Source: Halopseudomonas xiamenensis (GTDB lineage: Bacteria; Pseudomonadota; Gammaproteobacteria; Pseudomonadales; Pseudomonadaceae). Taken from it: a DNA stretch of 64,000 bases. This document shows positions 9,113 through 17,140 of this stretch, piece by piece. The stretch is from NCBI RefSeq assembly GCF_014219065.1, contig NZ_JACLGO010000007.1:1-64000 (forward strand). Direction: 5' to 3'. Position 1 is the stretch's first letter, and the number at the start of each line of letters is the position of its first letter. The translations under genes and the position numbers were made by a program. A model generated the notes under the pieces. It did not search any database. It had not been told where the DNA came from and saw only the letters and a program-made list of their open reading frames with translations.

Positions 9113-9373
9113 ACCCGTGCCCAGGTTGTTCAGCAACGCATAGGCCAAGCATTCTTTCGCCGAACTGCACTGTATGACCGTGCTTTTGACCAAGGACTGG
9201 TTACCCTGAATGAAGACTGGCGCGTGATACTGTCAACAACGCTGAAAAAGCCCGAACCACCACTACAAAAGCACTTCCATTCAGTTGAGGGCCGGAAGAT
9301 AGAGTTGCCTGAGCGGTTCAACCCCGATCCGCAGCTGATGCAATACCACAGGGAACAGGTATTTGTAGGCTAA
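9113..9373 (+). pseudogene. Decayed HNH-type endonuclease
   Basis: The frame gives QQRIGQAFFRRTA joined directly to LYDRAFDQGLVTLNEDWRV. In intact HNH endonucleases of this family (RIGQxFFR ... HNH centre ... ALHDRAFDxGL), these two blocks are separated by the catalytic metal-binding region. That centre is missing here and the N-terminal part upstream is unrecognisable, so this is an internal-deletion remnant. The open frame extends back to 9011 without family similarity. It lies between the Xre-RES pair and the methyltransferase. The parent family is inferred from motif memory. Confidence 0.6.
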
Positions 9374-9512
9374 GTGGCAGCCTCTTACTCGTCTGCCCAG
9401 CGCGGTCGAGCAAGTCAACCATCGGCTGATGTCAGATGGCTTTATTGTTTACCTCTTCCATGCATAATGGGGTCGCCTGCAGTACGGAAACAAGATTTAT
9501 CCGGGAGGAGCA

Positions 9513-9593
9513 ATGGATGTCATCAGCTACCACACGCCGAAACCGCGCCAGCCAGCCGAGTGTGATGCTATGTGCCTGGTGGTGGAAGTTTGA
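9513..9593 (+). CDS. 26-residue leader peptide, the displaced start of the methyltransferase
   Basis: GGGAGGAGC precedes ATG 9513, an excellent ribosome site. The frame begins MDVISYH, the usual N-terminus of this methyltransferase family (MDVISYY...). It then runs into unrelated residues and stops at TGA 9591-9593, overlapping the ATG of the downstream frame (TGATG). This looks like the original start cut off from its gene by an insertion of about 80 bp. Translation could be passed on by the stop-start overlap. Confidence 0.5.
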   Translation: MDVISYHTPKPRQPAECDAMCLVVEV

Positions 9594-10177
9594 TGGGCGG
9601 ATGTTTTTACGAGGAGCAGGCGGAGCCCTTTTTCCAGGAAACGGTTGCGGTCGATATGCAGCCTTTGTACGAGCGCTTTTTACAGTATGTACCCCAGGGG
9701 CAGCCTATTCTTGATGCAGGTTGTGGTTCGGGGCGTGATGCTCTGGCCTTCAAGCGACTTGGTTATCCCGTTCATGCGTTCGATGCCAGCACGGCTCTTG
9801 CTGCCAAGGCGAGCGACCTGCTCGGTCAACCGGTTGAGGTTCAGCGCTTTCAGGAGTTTGCAGGCGGAACTGAATACGCCGGTATTTGGGCGTGTGCCAG
9901 CCTGTTGCATGTAGCCGAAACTGATTTGCCTGATGCATTTTCCAAGCTCTGGCAGGCGTTGCTGGCGGGTGGCGTACTCTACTGCAGCTTCAAATATGGT
10001 GATTCGGAGCGCTGTAAGGATGGGCGCCATTTTACCGATGCTAACGAAGCGCGCTTTGGGCAATGGACAGGCGATCTTCCAGCTCTATCCCAGTCGATAT
10101 ATTGGATCACTGAAGACCGGCGTCCGGAGCGCACGGAGCAGTGGTTGAACGCATTGTTATTCAAGGCAGGTGTATGA
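9593..10177 (+). CDS. SAM-dependent class I methyltransferase
   Basis: A 194-residue methyltransferase with the SAM-binding motif I ILDAGCGSGRDAL, preceded by the family segment YEEQAEPFFQETVAVDM. The substrate is unknown. The start is unusual: the native ribosome site and first codons (9513 onward) are separated from the body, and ATG 9593 overlaps the stop of that short frame. Its own stop overlaps the start of the helicase gene by four bases (ATGA), so the two proteins are made together. Small methyltransferases beside PLD-helicase proteins recur in bacterial genomes, and the pair may act in DNA repair or defence (inference). Confidence 0.78.
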   Translation: MGGCFYEEQAEPFFQETVAVDMQPLYERFLQYVPQGQPILDAGCGSGRDALAFKRLGYPVHAFDASTALAAKASDLLGQPVEVQRFQEFAGGTEYAGIWACASLLHVAETDLPDAFSKLWQALLAGGVLYCSFKYGDSERCKDGRHFTDANEARFGQWTGDLPALSQSIYWITEDRRPERTEQWLNALLFKAGV

Positions 10178-13100
10178 GCAAAAAGCTCGTTGTAGGCGGT
10201 GACGACGATCCGTTCTTGCCCCATCTTTGCGCATCTATTCACCAGGCAGACGAAGTTGAGATGGCGGTGGCTTTTATCAAGAGCACCGGTCTACGTCTGC
10301 TGATGCCCGACTTGCTCCAAGCGTTGCGGCGTTCTGATGATATGCGGCCAGTGCGCATGCGTCTTATCACCAGTGATTACCTGGACGTGACCGATCCGGA
10401 AGCGCTGCGCCTGCTGGTGCTATTGCAGGAGCAGGGTGCCGAGGTAAAGGTATATGAGGCCGCCGATAGCAGCTTTCATATGAAAGCCTATCTGTTTGCC
10501 GGCTCCAGTGCGGACGGTCAGCAGTGGGGTAGGGCGTTTATAGGTTCAAGCAATATCAGCCGACAAGCGCTTCAGCATGGCTTGGAATGGAATTACCGCG
10601 TCGACCACCCCGGCGATGATGGTTATCTGGAGGCGCGCCAACGATTTGAGCAACTGTTCAACCATCCCGGAGCAGTTGTCCTGACTGATTCCTGGATTGA
10701 TGATTATCAGAGCCGTCGGATCAAGCCTCTGCAGCCGTTTGAAGCCGGTAGCAATGAAGCTGATCCACCACCCGAACCTAGCCCGATTCAGCAACAAGCT
10801 CTACAGGCGCTGATGGACACCCGGCAGCAAGGTTACGTCCGGGGTTTGGTGGTGTTAGCAACGGGGTTAGGCAAGACCTGGCTGGCGGCTTTTGATGCGG
10901 TGCAAATGGGCGCGCGGCGGGTACTGTTTATCGCCCACCGGGAGGAAATACTCAACCAAGCGGCGAGTACCTTCGCCAGAATCAAACCTTCGGCGCGCAT
11001 CGGGTTTTATCGAGGACAACAGCGGGATGCTCAGGTAGACATCCTTTGTGCATCCGTTCAGACCCTGGGCAAGATTGAGCACCTGGAGCGCTTTAAACCG
11101 CAGCACTTTGATTACATCGTTATTGATGAGTTTCACCATGCGGCTGCACCTACCTACCACCGCTTGTTGAACTATTTTGCCCCTGCCTTTCTGTTGGGGT
11201 TGACGGCTACCCCCGACCGAACCGATAGCGCCAATATCCTCGCACTGTGCGATGGCAATCTGGTATTCGAGCGGAACCTGTTTGCTGGCATCACCGCCAA
11301 GCTGTTGGTGCCTTTCCACTACTTCGGCATCTTCGATGATGACGTCGATTACCAGAGCATTCCATGGCGTAACGGGCGGTTCGATCCCGAGCTGCTGGCT
11401 AACAAGTTAGCAACGCAAGGGCGGGCACGTCATGCACTGACAACCTGGCGACTCAAGGCGCAGACGAAAACCCTGGCGTTTTGCATATCCACCCGCCATG
11501 CGGATTTCATGGCGCAGTATTTTATCCAGCAGGATATAAAAGCGGCGGCGGTATATGCCGACTCCAAACTGTCCAGGGGCGAAGCGCTGGAGCAGTTAGC
11601 CAGCGGTGAGCTACAGGTGCTTTTTTCCGTTGATCTATTCAACGAAGGAGTAGATTTGCCGGCTATTGATACGGTGATGATGCTGCGCCCAACGGAATCG
11701 AAAATCTTGTTTCTTCAGCAACTGGGTAGAGGATTACGCTGCTCGGATAACAAGGAAAAACTGGTGGTGCTGGACTTTGTTGCCAACCACAAAAGCTTTC
11801 TGCACAAGCCCATGGCGCTGATGAATGAGGCCATGAACCACCGTGAGTTAGCCAACTTTGCCCGAGCCGCTGAAGCGCAACAGCTGGAGCTGCCGGAAGG
11901 CTGCTACGTTAATTACGATCTGCAATTTATCGACTTCCTCAAGTCTCTGGACAGCGGCAGCGTCCAGACTGATTACCAAGCGTTACGTGACTCGTTAGGG
12001 CGGCCGCCCACCTTGACTGAGTTTTATCACTCTGGTGCCAGTATGGCCGATATGCGTAGGCAGTACGGCAGTTGGTTCGATTTGCTCCGCGCAGTGGAGC
12101 AGGAAATGACACCTGTCCAAACGGATCTGGCTACCCGATACGCTGACTTTCTTCGGGAAGTCGAAGTGACCGCCATGACTAAGAGTTACAAGGCGGTTTT
12201 ACTGGAGGCGTTTTTGGAGCTGGGCGGTTGGCACCAGGCACCGGGTCTGGCGGCGCTGGCTTCACGTTCATGGCAGGTATTACAGCGACGGCGTGCTCTC
12301 CAATCAGATTTACCCGAAAATTATCAAGGCATAACGGAAGAACCTGCTGATTGGCGCGCCTACTGGAAAAAGAACCCAGTGGATGCCTGGACGAAGGGTA
12401 AGTTCTTCCACCTGGAGCAAGGGCTGTTTATTGCCAGCGTCAACATCGCCGAAGCAGAAGCGATCGAGTTCTCCGAGATGGTTCAAGAGCTGGTGGATTA
12501 TCGTCTGGCTACTTATGTCGCCCGCCCCGGGGTGGTGCCTGCATCGGTGACGTCTATCCAAAGTGGCGCGAACAAGGTCGAGTTACCTTATTTCCCCAGT
12601 TTGAAAATTGCCTGCGGTCACTTTAGAACCGCCGATGCAGGTACTCCTGAATATAAGCTTGTCCCGAAGGAGTTGGGGCAGCTGGCGCCGGATAAGCATT
12701 TTATTGCTCGGGCATCTGGACGTTCGATGGACGGCGGTAAGTCGCCCATTCGGGATGGGGATTACCTGTTGTGTGAGCTTATTAGCGCGGCGAGTGCAGG
12801 CAAGCTCACTGGTGAGATTTTGGCAATTGAGCGACAAGACGAAGCAGGGGATAACCAATATCTACTGCGCAAAGTTCTGAAGGATGCCACAGGCCAATAC
12901 ACCTTGCGCGCCAATAACCCAGATTATGCGGACCTGATGGTAACAGATGAGTTACGGGCGCAGCTACGAACATTTGCGCGGTTAAAGCGCGTGCTGGACC
13001 CTCTAGCAATGATGGTGGGGCAGCGCTTTATGCGTGAAGATATTCCGCCGTTATTTGGTCAGGAATTTAACCCAGGCAGCTGGAATAGTGGCCATATTGT

Positions 13101-13419
13101 ACTGCGCGATCCGGAGGTGCATGTTCTGCTAGTGACGCTCAATCAGCAGGGAAAAGCAGTGGATCTCCGTTACCTAAATCGCTGGGTAGATGAGCGGCAT
13201 TTTCACTGGCAAACGCAGAACCAAACTTCGCCAAATAGCAGTCGGGGCAAGGCCATTATTGAGCACGAAAAAAACGGCTTGCCTATCCACCTATTTGTTA
13301 GAGATCACAAGCTGGAGCAAGGTAAGGCTGCGCCATTCACCTATTACGGCCGAGTGCGTTACCTGAAACACACCGGTAGCCTGCCGATGAGTATTGACTT
13401 CGAACTACTCGATATTTAG
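10174..13419 (+). CDS. PLD nuclease / SF2 helicase / S24-like / DUF3427 fusion protein
   Basis: A 1081-residue multidomain protein starting at ATG 10174. Residues 1-170 form a phospholipase-D-type nuclease domain (HMK at 102-104, GSSNIS at 124-129). Residues 200-540 are a superfamily 2 helicase: Walker A ATGLGKT (229-235), DEFH box (318-321), TATP (344-347), arginine-finger motif QLGRGLR (516-522). Around 810-910 is a LexA/S24-like segment with SGRSMDGG (Ser851) and a candidate Lys900, and the C-terminus (about 920-1081) matches DUF3427. Base composition is less GC-rich than the flanking catabolic genes, suggesting transfer. It is coupled to the methyltransferase by ATGA. The domain set fits DNA damage response or anti-phage function, but no function is established here. 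Confidence 0.85.
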   Translation: MSKKLVVGGDDDPFLPHLCASIHQADEVEMAVAFIKSTGLRLLMPDLLQALRRSDDMRPVRMRLITSDYLDVTDPEALRLLVLLQEQGAEVKVYEAADSSFHMKAYLFAGSSADGQQWGRAFIGSSNISRQALQHGLEWNYRVDHPGDDGYLEARQRFEQLFNHPGAVVLTDSWIDDYQSRRIKPLQPFEAGSNEADPPPEPSPIQQQALQALMDTRQQGYVRGLVVLATGLGKTWLAAFDAVQMGARRVLFIAHREEILNQAASTFARIKPSARIGFYRGQQRDAQVDILCASVQTLGKIEHLERFKPQHFDYIVIDEFHHAAAPTYHRLLNYFAPAFLLGLTATPDRTDSANILALCDGNLVFERNLFAGITAKLLVPFHYFGIFDDDVDYQSIPWRNGRFDPELLANKLATQGRARHALTTWRLKAQTKTLAFCISTRHADFMAQYFIQQDIKAAAVYADSKLSRGEALEQLASGELQVLFSVDLFNEGVDLPAIDTVMMLRPTESKILFLQQLGRGLRCSDNKEKLVVLDFVANHKSFLHKPMALMNEAMNHRELANFARAAEAQQLELPEGCYVNYDLQFIDFLKSLDSGSVQTDYQALRDSLGRPPTLTEFYHSGASMADMRRQYGSWFDLLRAVEQEMTPVQTDLATRYADFLREVEVTAMTKSYKAVLLEAFLELGGWHQAPGLAALASRSWQVLQRRRALQSDLPENYQGITEEPADWRAYWKKNPVDAWTKGKFFHLEQGLFIASVNIAEAEAIEFSEMVQELVDYRLATYVARPGVVPASVTSIQSGANKVELPYFPSLKIACGHFRTADAGTPEYKLVPKELGQLAPDKHFIARASGRSMDGGKSPIRDGDYLLCELISAASAGKLTGEILAIERQDEAGDNQYLLRKVLKDATGQYTLRANNPDYADLMVTDELRAQLRTFARLKRVLDPLAMMVGQRFMREDIPPLFGQEFNPGSWNSGHIVLRDPEVHVLLVTLNQQGKAVDLRYLNRWVDERHFHWQTQNQTSPNSSRGKAIIEHEKNGLPIHLFVRDHKLEQGKAAPFTYYGRVRYLKHTGSLPMSIDFELLDI

Positions 13420-13434
13420 CTGAGCTCACCAACA

Positions 13435-13461
13435 CCCACGCGGCGTGGGCGCCGCTCCCAC
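13435..13461 (-). repeat. Pseudomonas-type REP-like palindrome
   Basis: CCCACG-CGG-CGTGGG (13435-13449) is followed by GCGCCGCTCCCAC. On the minus strand this reads GTGGGAGCGGCGCC..., the typical opening of Pseudomonas REP sequences. It sits between the helicase gene and pcaD, 16 bp after the helicase stop, at the right edge of the accessory island. Confidence 0.55.
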
Positions 13462-13585
13462 AAAATGAGCGGGGAGCAGGATGGGGTGGGCGGGGCGGGG
13501 CGTGACGTGAGCTGAGAGGTGAGCCGTGTGTCTGGGTGTAGCTTGTTGCAGCAGCTCGGGTGGTGGGCTGCTGCTATGTTGGCTG

Positions 13586-14377
13586 TTATTTAGCCAGCGA
13601 TTTAAACACTTCCACCAATCGCTCCGGACACTCCACCGCCGGCACATGCCCGACATTCTCCCACACCAGCGGTGCAGCCACGCCCAGCGCGCTGGACAGG
13701 GCTTCCAGTGAGCTGGGCGGGGTGGCCACGTCGTCAGTGCCGGCAATGACCTGCACCTTGGGCAGGATCTTACCCTTGAAGGCTTCTGTGAAGTTGCAAC
13801 GCCCGAGCATCTCGCACAGCAGCGCGTAGCTGCGCTTGTCGGTGCGGCCCAGTTGCACGCGCCAGCCTTCTACCAGAGCTGGTTGTTGCTCGCAGGCAGT
13901 CGGGCCGAACCAGCGTGGGACGATATCCACGGCCATGGCTTCCAGGCCCTTGTCCATGATCATGGCCGAGCGTTGCTGCCAGCCGTCGGCAGTGCCGATC
14001 ACCGGTCCGGTATTGGTCAGGGTGGCGGACAGCAGCTTGTCGGCATGCTGGCTGAGCAGTTGCTGGCCGACTACGCCGCCGATGGAGGTGCCGGCGAAGT
14101 GGAATTGCTCGGCACCGGCCAGCTTGGCCAGCATCAATGCTTCCTGGGCCAGGTCCTCGGCTTCGATGGCGGCGCTGGCCTGTGGCCAGGCGCTGCTGGC
14201 GCCGTGGCCGGGCAGGTCCCAGGTGAGCACGCGAAACTGGGTCAGCAATGCCGGCAACATGTCATCCCAGATGGCCTGGGTCATGCCCAGCGGGTGCGCC
14301 AGCACCAGCAGTGGCTTGTTGGCCTGGCCCAGCAGGCGATAGCTGATGGTACGGCCATTGTGTGTGCAGAACGCCAT
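13586..14377 (-). CDS. pcaD: 3-oxoadipate enol-lactonase
   Basis: Alpha/beta hydrolase that opens 3-oxoadipate enol-lactone to 3-oxoadipate, joining the catechol branch to the common steps. The 263-residue product has the nucleophile elbow GTSIGG and the final catalytic histidine in ENVGHVPAVECP. A GGGAG ribosome site lies just upstream of the ATG. It is separated from catIJF by the accessory island but carries the same tripartite operator 33 bp upstream of its start, so it should be coregulated with catI rather than with catR, which lies on the same strand upstream. Confidence 0.92.
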   Translation of the reverse strand: MAFCTHNGRTISYRLLGQANKPLLVLAHPLGMTQAIWDDMLPALLTQFRVLTWDLPGHGASSAWPQASAAIEAEDLAQEALMLAKLAGAEQFHFAGTSIGGVVGQQLLSQHADKLLSATLTNTGPVIGTADGWQQRSAMIMDKGLEAMAVDIVPRWFGPTACEQQPALVEGWRVQLGRTDKRSYALLCEMLGRCNFTEAFKGKILPKVQVIAGTDDVATPPSSLEALSSALGVAAPLVWENVGHVPAVECPERLVEVFKSLAK

Positions 14378-14410
14378 GAGAACTCCCGTCCGATTAAATA
14401 GTGTGCCGAA

Positions 14411-14444
14411 GTTCGCAGTGCGAACTTATGTTTTCAATGCGAAC
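14411..14444 (-). promoter_or_regulatory. IclR-type tripartite operator of pcaD
   Basis: GTTCG-CAGTG-CGAAC (14411-14425) is a perfect 5-5-5 palindrome, and a third half-site CGAAC lies at 14440-14444, exactly 19 bp away on the upstream side with respect to pcaD. This reproduces the layout at catI (third half-site upstream, palindrome about 30 bp before the ATG), which argues strongly for common control. Confidence 0.75.
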
Positions 14445-14503
14445 ATCTTGCGGCGATTGGATTTGTTTCGTCAAGTGCAAAACGCCTGATGCTCCGAGTC
14501 TGT

Positions 14504-14535
14504 GGATTGCCGCGCCCTGCGGGCTCGCAAGGACG
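14504..14535. repeat. Dispersed GC-rich repeat fragment
   Basis: GGATTGCCGCGCCCTGCGGG and the following CTCGCAAGGACG belong to the widespread intergenic repeat that includes GTCATTGCGAG; a related stretch is at 59908-59956. Beyond this repeat the gap between pcaD and catR holds only the pcaD operator. Confidence 0.45.
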
Positions 14536-14597
14536 CTTGAGCAGGCGTGGCGGTGCGTGGTGTCACTGGCGGTGTGGGATGCCGGCTTTTTGAGTGA

Positions 14598-15500
14598 TCA
14601 GGGATAGCGCCCGGTCAGTCGGTTTTCCACCAATTCGGCGAGGATGGTGTTGGTCAGGCGCATGATGGCGTTGGGGTTTTCGCCGCGGCGGCGGGAGGCG
14701 ATTACCGGGATGGTGATGTTGTCGTCGGCCAGCGGCATGAAGGTGACCGCGTCGCGTTGCAGACGGCGCACCTGCTCTGGCACCAGGGTGAAGCCCATGT
14801 CCGAGGCGACCAGTGACAGGGCGGTCTGCAGGTCGTTGACCTGCTGGACGATATTGATCTTGAGTCCGCGCCGGCGAAACAGGCCCATGGTCAGGTCGGC
14901 GAAGTTGGGGCCAGTGCTGGCAGGGAAGGCGATCAACGGGACCTCGGCTAGCTCCTGCATGCTGGGTGGCTTGTCTGTCAGTGGGTGGGAGCTGGGCAGG
15001 GCGGCGATCAGAGGTTCGTCAAACAGTTTTTCCTGTTCCACGTCGGGGTCTTCGATGCTGATGCGGCCGAAGCCGATGTCGATCTTGCCGGCCTTGAGGG
15101 CTTCAACCTGCTCCCGGGTCTTGAGTTCGTGCAGGACGATCTCCAGGTTCCGGTTCTGCCGCAGGCGGCGCACCATCAGTGGTAGCTGACCATAGAACAC
15201 CGAGGGCACGAAGCCGATCGAGAAAATGGTCTTGCGGTGCGAAGCGATGCGCCGGGTGTCGGCGACGGTTGCTTCCACCTTGTCGAGTATCTGCTGAGCG
15301 TGGGCCAGAAAGTAGATGCCAGCCGAGGTCAGCTCCAGGCCCCTGGCCTTGCGGATGAACAATTCCACGCCGATTTCCTCTTCCAGCTGTTTTATCGCCC
15401 TGGTCAGCGGTGGCTGGGCGATGAACAGCTTCTCGGCGGCGCGGGTGAAATTGCGCTGTTCCGCGACTGCGACGAAGTAACGCAGGTGTCTTAGCTCCAT
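14598..15500 (-). CDS. catR: LysR-type regulator of the catechol genes
   Basis: A 300-residue LysR regulator with the usual N-terminal HTH (MELRHLRYFVAVAEQRNFTRAAEKLFIAQPPLTRAIKQLE in outline) and a periplasmic-binding-fold effector domain. It is close to CatR, CatM and BenM, which sense cis,cis-muconate and in some cases benzoate. It is divergent from catB across a 105-bp gap that carries a LysR box directly upstream of its own ATG, so autorepression is likely. Its ribosome site GGAGG lies inside that box. Since no separate BenR or BenM is present in the window, it may also control ben genes (inference). Confidence 0.9.
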   Translation of the reverse strand: MELRHLRYFVAVAEQRNFTRAAEKLFIAQPPLTRAIKQLEEEIGVELFIRKARGLELTSAGIYFLAHAQQILDKVEATVADTRRIASHRKTIFSIGFVPSVFYGQLPLMVRRLRQNRNLEIVLHELKTREQVEALKAGKIDIGFGRISIEDPDVEQEKLFDEPLIAALPSSHPLTDKPPSMQELAEVPLIAFPASTGPNFADLTMGLFRRRGLKINIVQQVNDLQTALSLVASDMGFTLVPEQVRRLQRDAVTFMPLADDNITIPVIASRRRGENPNAIMRLTNTILAELVENRLTGRYP

Positions 15501-15502
15501 CC

Positions 15503-15567
15503 ATACCTCCAGGGTATTGCTGATTACTTATTCAATATTGGTTCATACGGATGAAACTTCGTACTGT
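15503..15567 (+). promoter_or_regulatory. catR-catB divergent control region
   Basis: ATACC-TCCAG-GGTAT (15503-15517) is a perfect 5-5-5 inverted repeat of the LysR T-N11-A type. A catB promoter candidate is TTGGTT (15538-15543) and TACTGT (15562-15567), spacing 18. The palindrome would then be centred near -64, the standard position of a CatR recognition site. On the other strand the same bases contain the GGAGG ribosome site of catR. Confidence 0.7.
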
Positions 15568-15605
15568 TCGAATCACAGCCTTTTTGCCTCGGATTCGGAG
15601 AACAC

Positions 15606-16724
15606 ATGTCCGCTACTATTCAGTCCATTGACGCCGTGCTGGTCGACATCCCGACCATCCGGCCGCACAAGCTGTCGATGACCACCATGGGTGTACAGAC
15701 CATGGTAATCGTGCGCATCAAGGACTCGGACGGCCTCGAAGGGCTGGGCGAAGCGACCACCATCGGCGGCCTGGCCTACGGCCTGATGAGCCCCGAGAGC
15801 GTCAAACTTACCATCGACGCCTATTTCGCGCCACAGCTGCTGAATCAGCCGGCTGGCGACATCAATACCCTGAGGGTAATGCTCGACCGCTCTAGCCCGG
15901 GCAACAACCTGGCTAAATCGGCGATCGAGACTGCCCTGCTGGACCTGCTCGGCAAGCGCCTGAACCGCCCGCTGTCGGACCTGCTCGGGGGCGCCATTCA
16001 CCAGCACATCCCGGTGCTCTGGACTCTGGCCAGTGGTGATACCGCCAAGGATATCGACGAGGCCAAGACCCTGATCGCCGCTCGCCGCCATTGTGACTTC
16101 AAACTGAAGATCGGCTCGCGCCCGGTGATGGATGACGTGCGCCACGTGGCGGCGATCAAGGAAGCGGTGGGTGAGCAGGCCAGTGTGCGGGTCGATGTCA
16201 ACCAGGCCTGGGACGAGGCCACCGCCGCCAAGGGGATGGCCGAGTTGCAGGCGGCCGGTATCGACCTGGTCGAGCAGCCGACGCCGAAGAACAATCTCGC
16301 CGCATTGGCGCGGTTGTCCGCCAAGTTCCATATCCCGATTCTGGCCGACGAGGCGGTGGCCGATGCCAGCGACATGTTCCACCTGGCTGCCGCAGGCTTT
16401 TCCGGCGCGGTGGCGATGAAGATCGCCAAGGCCGGTGGCCCACTGCGGGTGCTGGAGCAGGCAGTGGTGGCCAAGGCCGCCGGCATCGGCCTGTATGGCG
16501 GCACCATGCTCGAAGGCACCATCGGCACCGCTGCTTCGTTGCACGCCTGGTCGACGCTGGACACGCTGCACTGGGGCAGCGAAATGTTCGGCCCGTTGCT
16601 GATGAAGGATGACATCGTGGTCCGGCCGCTCAACTTCCATGACAACGGTGTGGATCTGCCCCGTGGTCCGGGTCTGGGTGTCGAGATCGACGAAGACAAG
16701 CTGGCCGAATACCGCCGCAAATAA
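15606..16724 (+). CDS. catB: Muconate cycloisomerase
   Basis: Cycloisomerase of the enolase superfamily that converts cis,cis-muconate to (+)-muconolactone. The 372-residue product shows the catalytic lysine pair KLK (Lys166/Lys168) and the three metal ligands Asp197 (RVDVNQ), Glu223 (LVEQP) and Asp248 (ADEA). It is the first gene of the catBCA operon under CatR control. The spacing to catC is 14 bp with a good GAGGAG ribosome site. Confidence 0.95.
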   Translation: MSATIQSIDAVLVDIPTIRPHKLSMTTMGVQTMVIVRIKDSDGLEGLGEATTIGGLAYGLMSPESVKLTIDAYFAPQLLNQPAGDINTLRVMLDRSSPGNNLAKSAIETALLDLLGKRLNRPLSDLLGGAIHQHIPVLWTLASGDTAKDIDEAKTLIAARRHCDFKLKIGSRPVMDDVRHVAAIKEAVGEQASVRVDVNQAWDEATAAKGMAELQAAGIDLVEQPTPKNNLAALARLSAKFHIPILADEAVADASDMFHLAAAGFSGAVAMKIAKAGGPLRVLEQAVVAKAAGIGLYGGTMLEGTIGTAASLHAWSTLDTLHWGSEMFGPLLMKDDIVVRPLNFHDNGVDLPRGPGLGVEIDEDKLAEYRRK

Positions 16725-16738
16725 CCGAGGAGAAGAAC

Positions 16739-17029
16739 ATGCTGTTCAAGGTCGAGATGAAGGTCAACATTCCCCACGACATGCCGGTGGAAGTGGCCAA
16801 CGAAATCAAGGCGCGGGAGAAGGCTTACTCCCATGAGCTGCAGCGCCAGGGCAAGTGGCGGCACCTGTGGCGGGTAGCCGGCAGCTACGCCAACGTCAGC
16901 ATCTTCGATGTGCAGGACAACGCCGAGCTGCAGGATCTGATCAGCAACCTGCCGCTGTTCCCCTATATGGATATCACCGTGGCGCCGCTGTGCCGCCACC
17001 CGTCCTCGATCCATGAGGACGACCGCTGA
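16739..17029 (+). CDS. catC: Muconolactone delta-isomerase
   Basis: Small decameric isomerase (96 residues, the standard length) that converts muconolactone to 3-oxoadipate enol-lactone, the substrate of PcaD. The family opening MLFKVEMKVNIPHDM and the ending PLCRHPSSI are intact. It lies between catB and catA, with a 111-bp gap before catA in which no gene is seen. Confidence 0.95.
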   Translation: MLFKVEMKVNIPHDMPVEVANEIKAREKAYSHELQRQGKWRHLWRVAGSYANVSIFDVQDNAELQDLISNLPLFPYMDITVAPLCRHPSSIHEDDR

Positions 17030-17140
17030 GCAGCAAGCTGCAGAACCAGGCGCCGTCAGGCAAACAGGCGCTCGTGAACAACATTGCCAACTTACAGAAC
17101 GTGATCCGGCAACAAGAATAATGAGTGAGGAGTAACAACC

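Noticed and set aside
13586-14377. pcaD as part of the catR transcription unit
   Set aside because: Both are on the minus strand, but a 220-bp gap carries an IclR-type operator specific to pcaD, so separate control is more likely.
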